DNA of 64,000 nucleotides, taken from NCBI RefSeq assembly GCF_003369915.1, contig NC_046677.1, positions 10,354,001-10,418,000 of the forward strand, read 5' to 3'. The position numbers and the translations under genes are program-made. Below, one piece after another: positions 49,201 to 61,405 of this stretch. The stretch is from Drosophila miranda (taxonomy: Eukaryota; Arthropoda; Insecta; Diptera; Drosophilidae). The notes beneath the pieces were generated by a model that searched no databases, was not told the DNA's origin, and saw only the letters and a program-made list of their open reading frames with translations. Positions within the stretch are counted from its first letter, which is position 1, and each line of letters starts with the position of its first letter.

Positions 49201-52200
49201 GTCGTATCTCCCATATATCATGAGTTATCATGGGTTATAATAGTTCAGAGTACTTTTAAACCATCTTTTACCATACATTTCTGCTTATATTTTTTCAACT
49301 TCTTCTCACAAGAAAACCCAAGTCGTATATCCCATATATCATATCATATACTTGACAGTGCTCTTAGCTTATAAAATACTTCTTATACTGTTTTAATTTT
49401 GCTCCCACAGAAACATCAAAGTCGTATCTTTCATACATCATGAGTTACCATAGACTATAATAGTTAAGAGAACTCCTAGAACATCTCTCATTAAATATTC
49501 CTGCTTATATTTTTCCTACTACCTTTTCCCATCAACATCAAAGTTGTATCTCTTATAGATCCTGAGTTCTTTAAGTCTGCCATCCTTCTAATTTCCCGCA
49601 CGCCGTACTTCCTTTTCCTAATTATTTCTAATCTATCATATCTATCCATTCCATCAATTTTCATTGCTCCATCAACCCCCAGGGCTCAGTTATCCTCGGG
49701 TTTAATCATCCCCAAACCATCCGCGAACGTTAATAACTCCAGGGTTCCATAATTCCTAAGGCTTAGGCCTGATTATTAGCCAAGACCCTGAGTCTGAGGC
49801 ACCGCAGCACCTGTTCAGGAGTTTCCTTTGATCTCCAAATAATACCATTTCCCAGGCTTATGGAATCGCTCCTCCCAACTACAGAATATAGCAGCATATG
49901 GCGGCGATGGTGGCCCCAGAAGTGTTGTCATTTATCTCGCCAACATCTTGAGGGCATAACAAAGCAGAAATGTTTCATCCTCTCCACCTCTTGTTTTTTG
50001 TCCGCTCCGGGCTGGCCTGCTGCTGCCAAAAAAAAAGCGTTTCCTTGAGTGGGTGACCCCGTTTTCTTCGGGACAGTAAATGGCGTAATTACTGTGTGAA
50101 GTTCTTGCCTGCCCGCCTGCCCGCCAGTCGTCTTCGTCCTCGTCCCATGGCTGACTGAGTGGAAAAGAGTACGGGGAGGAGTACTGGAGGGAGTACGGGT
50201 TCTGGCTGCTGTTTTGAGTTATGTCGCCTGAGCTCCTTAGACGACAGGCGGGTCTCTCAAGGCATCCCCTGGAAGGTTGTGTGTGTGCGTCCTGGCCTGG
50301 CCTGGGCTTTTGTTTCGACATTGCCATTGTCCTTCTTGTCGCTGTGTGTTTTTTCCTGTGCGCTTCCCTACTTGTAAAAGGGGAAATATCTCTAGAATCT
50401 CTCTCTCTGTCCCTCTTCCAGCCCATTGCCTCCTGGCTCTCTCTGTGGTCGTCATAAAACGTTTAAAATAATTAAAATATTTCGTGCCACATTTATCACA
50501 CACACACAGAGACACAGGGGGAGGCAAAAGTAATGGCAAATATGCCGCATATCCCTTCCTGTTTTTGCTCTGTGGCATGCCTCCTCCTTTCTTTTATAAC
50601 TAATTCTCTTTGTGTGTGTCCCCAGGGTCTCTCTCATCTCTCTCCTGCTCTTTGTTTTCATGGTTTCCTTTTGTATTTTTAGAGAAAACCTTTAAATATA
50701 ACTCCAGCGACAGCAAATCACCGCAAGCCAGCAAAAAAAAAAATACTCACAAATTGGGGTTAAATCTCTCCGGTATAGTGCCTGATAAAAATATACGCAC
50801 ACGAAACGAACACTCGAAAGATACGTGCGTTTTGGTCTTTTGTTTACCCCTTACCCCAGTTCTTTGAGGCCTTTCCCTCGCTCGAGTGGCATACAAAAAA
50901 ATACAGAAAAAACAGCTGGTTGCCTCCTGCCTCCTGCCTCGCCATCGCCATCGCCATCAGATCCCATACCATACCATCTCTGGTCTTTCTCTCGTTTTGT
51001 GTGCGTGACAAATGCTGTTTCTGGTTCGTCATGTAATTGCTGCCCCCAAAAAGCAGCACACCGCATGGAACTTTTGTGGTTTCCCATATTCTCTTTTTTT
51101 GTTTTTGGTTATCCTTGGGACAGCGGTTTTTGTGCCGCGTAATGCTTTTCAGGATTACTGGATCTTCAAGTGAATTGTTCTCGGAAAACTTTTGCTCAAG
51201 AGGGACATCGTTTGTTTCGTTCGGATAAAAGGATGATTGTTGGAAATGGAATGATCTTCATAATGCCATTCCCCCCAATGAGTCTTCTCAGCCATTATTT
51301 GCTTTCAAAAGATCTTCTTATGCGACGCAGTTTCAAAAGATCTTCCAGATCTTCTTCCCCTCGTAAATCGCTTTCCCATTGAAGCTCCTACTCAGGTACA
51401 CCAGGCCTTCTGCTTGTTCCTGTTTTCAATCTCTTTATTCCTAATTGAACTATAAAAATCTCACTAGCATTCGATTTATGGGCCAACTTCCTTTCTCCAT
51501 GAAAACACCACCCCTTCGAGCGGCGGCGCGGGGCCCTAAATCCCGTAAAACCATCTGGCCGGAAAAATAGTAATATGCAGCACACGGGAAATCCCCTATT
51601 CATGCGGCACGCTCTATTTGACTCATCAATCAAATCAGTCCATGGATCCATGGAAATCTATCCCCTAGTCCGCTTTTCACACCTACTGCTGCCTGCCTGG
51701 CCAAGGGTGTGGGATTTCCCTAGATTTACGCTTCGATTGGGGGTCGGGGAGGGAAAAACCCCGAACTCTACAATGAATATAAATGATCTCTGGACTGGCT
51801 CTGTCTCCGGTTCAGTGACCGCTGCCAAGCCGAGGATCAAAGCAATTTGTGCAGAGGGTTGCAGTTTCCGATGCAGCAAATGTGGCATGAAAATATTGTA
51901 GCTAAACATGAGCCTTGCACTTGGTACAATTTAATCAGGACATGCCAAAAGGCACTGCACCCTCCCGGAGACAGAGAGAGGGTGTATTCCTACCCCTAAG
52001 CCAAGGAGGGGTCTCTCTATTGAGAGGGATTTTCTTTTCTCTGCTTTTGCTTATCTCTCGACTGCTGCCCTGCCCCTCTGCCGACCATTGTTGTTGGCCA
52101 AAATGTTGGAAAAATGTTTTATCCCCTCTATGTTAAGTGTAATGCATTGCATTTTCCTACATTTTCCTACATTTTCCACCACCACTCGAAAGTGAAATGA

Positions 52201-55200
52201 AGCTGAAAAATGCATTCAGATTCAGGTCCTTCTCCCTCTCATTCTCGGCAATTTTCTGGCAATTTTTATTCATTTTCATTCACTTGCAAGCACGTACGAG
52301 TGTTCGAGTTTACTCACCGGATATAAAACTGATCTCCGATAGCATTATCCATTTGACGGCAAAGTACAAATTGATTTTCAAATATTTGCCCACACGATGA
52401 TGCAGCTTAATGGTCACATCTCTGGCATGATCCATTATGGTATCGGGCATGTACGAGAACTGTACGGGCTCGCCGGAGAAGTAACGTCCACCGATGCTAA
52501 AGAAGACTTTGGCATGAACAAAGACCTACAAAGAGAGAGTTAAGAAGGGTTAAAGAATGATATTTAGAAGGGGTATACTTTTATTTGAAAGCGGCGAAGC
52601 ATTAAGGAATCGATCTAAATCGATGAATATAATCCGCTCTTTCGCTTACTGAACCGCACAATAAAATCACTTAAAAGCCATCCCCTCTTTTCGGAAGGGG
52701 TTAGCACACCCTTTTTTTGTTGTTGTTGGTGGACTCACCTGAACATCCTTGGTGAACATATTGTTCGTATGCAGGACGATGGCACTGAAATTGCGTACCG
52801 TATCGAATTCAAAGACAATTTCAACCGGTTTGCCCATCAGACCGGGCGTATCATTCCGCCAGCCAATCCATTCATAACCTGTACGGAAAAAAACGAATAA
52901 AAAACCATCAGAAAACCATATGAAATAAAGGGCCAAGGGGGTCGAGCGGAGAAAATCAATAGACCAAACCCCAAAAGAACTGACATGTAAAGCTATTTAA
53001 GCTTTTGGGGGTGAAGTTTTCTGCCCCCCCCCCACAAAAGCAAATAAATGCTCACGAAGGTCTAGCGGGGGGGGTGGTTGGGGACATAACTAGAAATTAT
53101 GGCCAATGCGACATTTAAGCCATTTCTTTCTGGATACCACTACAGGGGCTGCTGGTGGTGCCTTTTGTTTGCATGGCCCTAATTTCAGTGGGGAGACCCA
53201 CCTACGTGGGGGGCTTACAGAGGGAGAGAGGGAGAGCCAGAGAGCGCTCCATGCATAAGTCAGGCAATATTAACTGGCACTACGAATGGTAGCTGTAACC
53301 AGAAATTATACGACAAACAGGAGGCAATCAATATGCAAGTGGAGGAGGAAGGGAACCCCCCCTTCAAATTCTCGTATTGATTTCCACTTACAATGCAAAT
53401 AAGAAGCAACAAAAACCAAAAAAAGAGGAGCAAATAGTGCCCGAAAAAAAAATGAAGGCAAAACTTTTGTCATGATGCAATGCGAACTCCCATTTTATGG
53501 GCGGCCACTGTCTCGACGATGTCTCGGATTCCAAGCGAGACTCGAACTTCGTTCTGTGTGAGGAGGGGGAGGGAGGTTGGGGAGGGGTTCTCCAGGGGTT
53601 TCCGGTGCACAGCGACTGCATGTCTAATTGTCTGACCGAAAGTTTTATTCCTGGCGTAAAAGTTTTCAATAATTTTCGATTATTGGCCATTTGCCAAAAC
53701 TGTGGCACTCGGCGCGCAGGGCAGGGGCGAGACGGCAGTGAAAATGTGCGAAATGGCAAAAAATAAACTTGCGGCGAATTGCGAAAATTCCTCGGGTAGC
53801 CGCCGGGGCGGAAATGAATGCCAGTGTTGCCATAAATTATCAAATATGCATAATGTTTACATTTTTACAGCTAGTCGGTGGAGGATTGGATATCCGTGCA
53901 AGTTTTTCCGGCAAATACTAGTCGCAGTCGCAGTCGCAGTCCGAAAAACTTACGGCTACCCGGGTATTATTTATTTCTCGTTTATTGTGTGTGTTGTGTT
54001 GTGGTGTGGCGGCAGGCAAATTATTTGCGAAAAGCCAAAAGTTTGCCCTGGCCTGGCCCAGCCTGGCCCCCACCCCCTCCCGCCTGCCATTTTTGTTGTT
54101 CAATGAAGTGAGCTTTCAGGATGGGGGCGGGGCGCCGGTCGGGACCTCGCCTTATGCTTTTTCTGTCGGTGCAACTTTTGTAATTATTTGATGTTAATCA
54201 GTTTTTTCTATTGCCATAAATCTTTATGCGGGCCGGGGGGAAGGTTCAAAAAGTTACTGGATTTCAGGGGGGGAGTGGAAACCTTTTAGGCACCGCAAAA
54301 GTTTTGCCTTGCAGGAAGCTGCAGTAAATCTAGAGAGGGAAAATATAAATTGTGTATCTTTTGCTTAGAAGGATCTTTTAGGAGGGTATCTACGATTATA
54401 GTAGGGTTTTGTGGTCTTAAGAATGAGATACAGATTTTGATAATGATCTTCAAAGGAAGAATGGATCGTTACGGAAGGATTTCTGTCCAAAAATCTTTGG
54501 AGAACCCTCCCAAAGAAGAGATCTTTTCGGAGTAATCAATAATAAGAGTTTCCTTTATTTTAATATATGGGAGAATATTGAATGGGAGACCTATGTTTGA
54601 AGTATTTACATCCCCAAAAGACAAGTTATTCTACGAATACCCACAATAAATAGTACCCTATTGGGTACCCTTTTCCAATTAAATATAATATATTTCGAAG
54701 AAATTCCCATCACTTACCCTTTCCAAAGCCATGTATATCCGTGCGGAAGTTATCCTTGCCCTTCTGTCCGTCCACCAACTGGCCCAGACCGTCCACATAC
54801 CGATCGCCCTGCTCATTGCCATCGTATGTCTTGTCGGATAGATCCACCTCCATGCCGCGCTGCACGCCCTTCGGAATGCTGTACGAGACGATGCCCTCTG
54901 CGAAAGGAATACGGAAAAGAAAGGAAATTTTAAATACCAAAAGCGATTCGTGGAATGGATACCAAAAACCCCAGAAATAGCGTAACATGAGAACCGTAGA
55001 GAGGGGAAAGTGGAAAGAGAGGGGAGAGAGAGGAACACATGCACACACGTCATGTCACGTCGCGTTCCGTGTCACGTGATGCAGACAAACGACTGACAAT
55101 ATGTGGCAGCCCCCCCTCACCCCTGTTTAGGTGGCAGGGGGATGGTTTTTAAACTGCGGTAAAATTTAAAGTTTTTCTTGTATTTCTCCCCTAAGCGAAG

Positions 55201-58200
55201 GCGGAACTTTCCAACAGAGAAGGAAAGGGGGAGAGGGGTAGAGAGGGAGAAGGATATTGAGTTACTTTTGAAACATAATTTCGTTTTGTGGCCACTCTAC
55301 TGCGCTCTCTACCCTGTCTGCCATTTGGTTTTTGTGGTTTATTTTTAGCACAAAATTTTCAGAGTGGGTTTCCCCAATGGTTTGGTGATTTTCGGGGTAT
55401 AGTTTTTCAATGTCAAAGTCAAATGTTCGAAGCGGAGCCAAAGGCACTGAGTTATGTTCGAGTCTGCGGCGCAGACCCAAAAACAAAGTGTTTTCAGGGA
55501 TTTTTGCTACGCTTAAAGGATATACACCCACCCACAATCCGTGTCTGTGTGTGGGTGGGTGGGAAAGAACAAACACCTGACACTAATTACGTCCATGGAG
55601 TGCACTTTCATTCTCCCCAAAAAAACAAAAACAATTACATTTTGTATAGGAAAAAAGAACCAGTAGTTAGGGGTTGCCCGGGCAGGGCACTCAGTGTAAT
55701 TATAGGAAGGATAATGGGGGGGTACGTTTAACTAATTTCCCTAGAATTTCTATTTACACAATCCAGGCACGTGGGCAGGTAAGGAATTTTCCAATAATTA
55801 CCAAAAATCACATAATTACACATAATTATAGCCATAGATAATGATGATGATGTTGTGTTGTTGTCTGTTCGTTCAGGTAGGAAATGACAGTTATCGATCA
55901 CTGTACGAGTGTGTGGAAAATATTAATTATTATTCAAGGCATACGTTTAATTACAAGAATTAAACAGAAGGACACGGGGACACAGGGACACAGGGACACG
56001 CCATGAAGCATACAGAAAATTGTGTATTTAATTAACTGCAAAAACATTTAAGACGACGCGCGTTTCAGCACAACATTCACGCAATGTCCACCGTCCACCA
56101 GCCACATATGAGGGTAGCCAAGTGCTTCTCCTCCTCTGTTTGGGGCTACCCCTCCTCCCTCCTCCCTCCTCCCTACCAGTCTGTCTGTCTGTCTGCCTTG
56201 TTATTCGCGTGCTTGCATGCGATTCTTATTTGCGTGTCGTGGCAGCAGCAGCAGCAGATTGTTGACGGGGGGGCTAACAGGGAGGATAATACTGCCGAAA
56301 AAATGAGCAAAAAAAAAATATATAACGAAAGTAAGGAACAAGGAGTCCTTGTTTAAGTGCGTGGAAGATGGCAAATGGCGGGGGCGGCTCCACTGAAACT
56401 GCAATATATAAAATGTAATTTTTCCCTCCTTTTGTTGTTGTTGTTCGTTTTTTTTTGGGGCACCCGTCACGCAACCCAAACGACAACTACAACGACTACA
56501 GCGACAACGTTGATGAGTCAAATTGAGGATATAAGATGGATGGATGAGTGGTCTCTTTCAGTGAACTGAAGAGTTGGAGGAGATACAGAAAGGGGAAAGA
56601 GCTGCAGACCCCTTAAGGCAGAGAGGGGGCTTCTGGTATTTCACAAAATGAAATTTAAAGAACATTTTTTGTAGAACTATACTTTTTACGAGTAAAAATC
56701 GCAACTATATTTTCCATATATTTTCTGCCTGTTGTAGGGTCTATAATTTTCAAAATATTAAGCTCAGACTTTCTGAATAGTTATGGATAGCCATTATCTT
56801 TTTATATACCAAAAATCATTATAATCGGAGCATTATTTTTATTACTGTCTGAATAACAAAAAAAGTTGTGGTGTCAACAATTTGCAAGATATTCCAATGA
56901 AACTTGGTTAACTTATATAAATAGCTATAATCTATCTATACGCCAAAATTCATTAAAATCGTTCTATAATTACGCACAGAATAAGTTTTTTTCTACTTAA
57001 ACTGAGATTTTCAAAGATTTTGATTAGATTTTGATTATCTTTTGATCAGTAATGTTATATAAGTCTCTCCCACTCTTGGAAAACTCTTCTCCCACTCGAG
57101 GAGAGCTACTATAATCTTTGGCTACACCCACTTGTCGCTGCGCCACACAACTTTCAAGCCCAAACCCAAGCAACTTCTTCAGTGAGCTTCAGGTTTCAAC
57201 AGCATCTCAACAAACCTCAGGCCCCACTGCCCTTTAAAAGATCCATAAATTATATAGCCATGAACGGGTGGAGTGGAGTGGCGGTGGTCCACATAAATCC
57301 CCGGCTTAACGCTAATCAGTTGTTGCATTTATAATGCACTTCAAGCCCAGTTCCAATTCCCATTTCCAATTCCAATACCAAATTCTGATTCCAATTTCAT
57401 TCCGATGGGATCCGAAGGGCTAAGCTTTGTAACAAATTTGTGTTTAGTGTCGCTTTTTGTGAAATCAAAGTTTAGAGATAATCTCTGGGCCGCTGGGCCC
57501 GTGGGCCATGACGTGACCGACCCACCTGGAGGGGCAGCAGTCGGTCGATCTAACATTTGTTTTTTGTGGATTTTTGTGGCGCTTCCAGGCGCAACTCTGG
57601 GTGCGGCCTCCTGTCCATGGGTGCGGCGCGGTTCGTATCGATTTGCATTTTGAAATGTTGCTACCAACGAATTTATGGCCACAATTTATAAACAATTATG
57701 ATCCATCTTTGGGCATATTAAATCGAAATGAAATCGACACAGATATAAAGGGAGGAAATTTATTGATTTCCTTTCTCCCCTACCCCCCCACCCCAACAAA
57801 GGTCTGGCACTTGTCTAGACCCCCCTCCCCGCCCCACCCATTCCGCTGTCTAGTATTCCCCTGCGCTCTGGCTCCACTTTAGTGTTTTCTGTTCTGTTCT
57901 CTGTTTGCAGACCCATTTCCCCATCTTATCTTGTTTAATTTGCATATGAAATGTGCCTCCCCCCGTGGCCCGTGGGGCAAGCAAATCAAATGACATGGCC
58001 GCAAAATGTGTGTGGAACGGTCGGTCGGTCGGTCAGGAGCGGGTTGCATGTCTGGAAACCTCAATGCCTCATGCCACCACCGTAGAAGTGGGCGTATGCA
58101 TAGTTTTTGAGCCCAAACGGCGGCGCCACTTATCGGAGAGGGCACCCCCCCCCACCCCACCTCACCAACCCGCTTGGAAAACGTTGCGTTAATTTACAGA

Positions 58201-61200
58201 ATAATTTTCAACTTCCGCGCCTTTTCCCAAGGGATACCAGCGGCCACGTACAAATTGTCATTAGGCTCTGGAGCTCCACTCCTCTGGCACTCTGGCACTC
58301 CGACTCTCTGCCGCTCTGCCCCTCTGCCCCTCTGGCCCTCTGGAAATTATAGAAAAATTTGTTTGTCCAGACTTGTTTCTGTGTGGACTCGCGGCTCCGT
58401 GCACTACTTGACAATTGCGTGCAAACATCGACAAGACCAGGTTTCTTCTGCTGCCGTTTTTTTGCTGCCTTTTTGGACTTGTCGTCGTCTGGGATTTCGA
58501 TTTTGGTTGGGTATGTTTTCCCAATGTCTGCACGCGATATTTTTCAAGTACACATGGCCGTTAAAAAGGAAACAAAAAAAATGCGCTACACTAGGCGAGG
58601 GTTCGTCTAAATATAGGCGCAGTCTGGCTGGGATTATCTGGTGGAAATTCCAGCTAAAGTGCGGGTCTGCTCCTGTAATTTTCAGGGAAATATCTTTATG
58701 TTTGGTTCTTAAGAATAGTATGCCTTGAATTTCAGCTATTTAGAGTACCCCCCAGGGTACGCTCTGCCGCACTGCCATACTGCCTTTTACGGAGGCATCT
58801 ATCTGTATCTCTTGGGGCAATGCCATGCTAATTTCGCGACAAACAGACAGACGGAGAGAGCGAACACTTAAGCCGCTTTTGGCCATGGCACAGATCCTCC
58901 TCGTGGCAGGGGCCTCCTCCTCCTTTCGGTTGATAAATTAGCGGCCGACACTAAAACTCTGTTAGCCTCTCCACACTATCATTGCTCATGTCGTATTTTT
59001 ATCGCACTCGAACGACTCACCTTCCCAGGGACAGCCGACGATCTCGGCACGCAGACAGACAGTCCGATCGTACTGGCCGTACGGATAGATGCGTATCTTT
59101 GAGGCGAATATTATGGGCTGTAGGGCGTTCTCCACCTCGCTGTAAGTGTTGATGTTGCCGGGCAGAATCTGTGGAGAGGGAAGGAAAACCTGTAGGGGCT
59201 TTGCAGCGGGTTGGGTGGGGGCGATTCACTTACCTCCTTGCCCTGGGAGTTCTTCCAACGTTGCCATTTGTCAAAGCCCGGCCGCCAGTACTCGAGGACA
59301 TAGGCCTCGGTGTACTCCTGGCCCTGACCCTTGCCGAATCTCCCCTGGGTGCGTACAGCGGTTATCACATGCGTCTGCAGCAGATCGACCTGCAGATACT
59401 CCTTGAGCGCATTCGATACCATGTGCTTGGGGCACCAGGCACCGCCATTATTATCGGTTTTCAGTCTGCGGCGGAAAGGAGGAGAGAAGACTTTATTAAT
59501 TAGGCTCCACTTTTACGGTAGCGCTGCGTCGCGAAAAACCAGTTGCCCGACAGCCTTTTGGCGGGGGGGGGTAGGGAAATTTTTTGCTTATAAATTAATT
59601 GACATTAAGCGTTGGGGCACCACACGGCGGGGCATGGTGCTGCTGTCTGGCAGCTCGTCTACGTTCGTTAAGCTGTTTGTGGCTTTAGACAGACACACAC
59701 ACACAGCGGGAGGATGTTGTCTATGTAATTAAGGATTAATTTAAGTTATATCCCAGTCGCAGTCCCACTCCCAGTCCCCGTCCCAGTCGCTGTCCTAGGC
59801 CTAAACTTTAATCAATTTCTAGCTGGCAGCCGCATTGATATGTTAACCACTCGTACGCTCTTTTTTGGTTTATATTTCAATTAAGTTTTACATGCTTGAT
59901 TGCATTTTGGGGTCTGCTGGCTGGCTGGCTGTTGCCTTAATGCCTGGCCATTATTCATGGGCCGCTCTCTAGGCCTGGACGCCTGAACGCCTGGCTTCTG
60001 GCTTCTGGCAGGCCTCCTCCTGTCGTCACAAATTGCTTCATTTGGCCGCTGCCCCCTGCCAGCGGGTTATTGAATCGAATTGAATGGCTTTTGCCAATAT
60101 CTACGGTGTATGTTTTAATGTTTTTTCCTTCTCTCCTTTTTTTTTTTTGTGGTTCTGGTGGTTTTTTAGTTATTAATTTTCATGTCCCTGCCATGTGTGC
60201 AGGCCGGTGAAGAGAGCAATTAGTTAGAGAGACTTCCGCCAACTGGATTGAGACATTATTGAAGCGTCGGGGGGTTAAGTCCTTGGCCATTTCTTTGCGC
60301 ACTTTATGCTGCAGATACTCGAGTATCTTACACTCTTTCCTTGCCAAACTGCAATTATTCTCAAGTGCACGGATCAAAGATGAATGGGGGCGAAACAGGG
60401 AGACGGAGGAGTAGCAAAAAAAAAGGTCCATTTAATCTTCATAAAACTGCTGCTGGTAGCAAATATCCTCCAGGCTCGTGGAGGACGGCACGGCAGGAAC
60501 ATCATTTAAAATGCTAATATCCTCAGTTATGTGCATTTCAACTTGACTTTAATTATTGTTATTGCCCAAGTTAACAATCTGCTGGCCATAGCCATAGCCA
60601 TCGTCATGGTCGGTCTGGCTAACTGCTGCCTCTTGGCAGGGAATGTGGCATCTAATCAGGGGGAGCTTCTTCTGTGTGTGGTTTTTTTCTTCTGCCTTTT
60701 AATATGTAAAAGCTTGTAAATTTAATGGGCCAATGGCGGGCCAGAGGCTGGGCGGGCCATGAGGTAATGAAAATCAAACAGCGCCAACTGTCATTAAACT
60801 AATCTTTGTAATTCAATAGCCTCCTCCCCGTTCCCGGCTCCCCGGCTATCCCTAGGGATAGCAGACCTCTCTGCCTCTCTCAACCTATTCCCGTAATGAA
60901 TTACTTCATGGAGTAGTTTTTCCTTTGCTGCTGCCTCAAGTCTCTCTCTCTGTCTCTCTTTTGGTTAGAGGTAAGTGCACGGCAGCCAGCTCCACACAAA
61001 TTATAATGCTGCCTGCACTTTTGAACTTTCCTGGTTAGCCTTCTCCCCGGGAACTTTTTCGGGGGGGTCTAAGCAAATTGCAGTTCGCCTGATTGGACTC
61101 TCAGTCTGAAGAGTCTGCAGGCGGGAGGAAGGACCGCGGAGGGAAAGACAAAAGAAAGTTTCCTCAAGAGTAGTTTTCTGTGGCGCCTCGCCTCTCTCTC

Positions 61201-61373
61201 TCTCTCTCCCGCCCTGTGTGTGTGGTTAAAGGAACAACAGAGTGAAGGAAAACTTGCACTGCATTACTCGTGGAAGTATCTTTAATTAGTTGGCCTTAAA
61301 TAAGCGAAGAGCAGAGAAGACTTGATTTAATGCCTAAACCCTGCCGCTAACCATTAACTCTTGAGTCACTTAA

Positions 61374-61405
<32 letters not shown>

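Noticed and set aside
56084..56356. Plus-strand frame with a Gln run in a receptor intron
   Set aside because: The Gln run comes from a CAG repeat. There is no further coding support.
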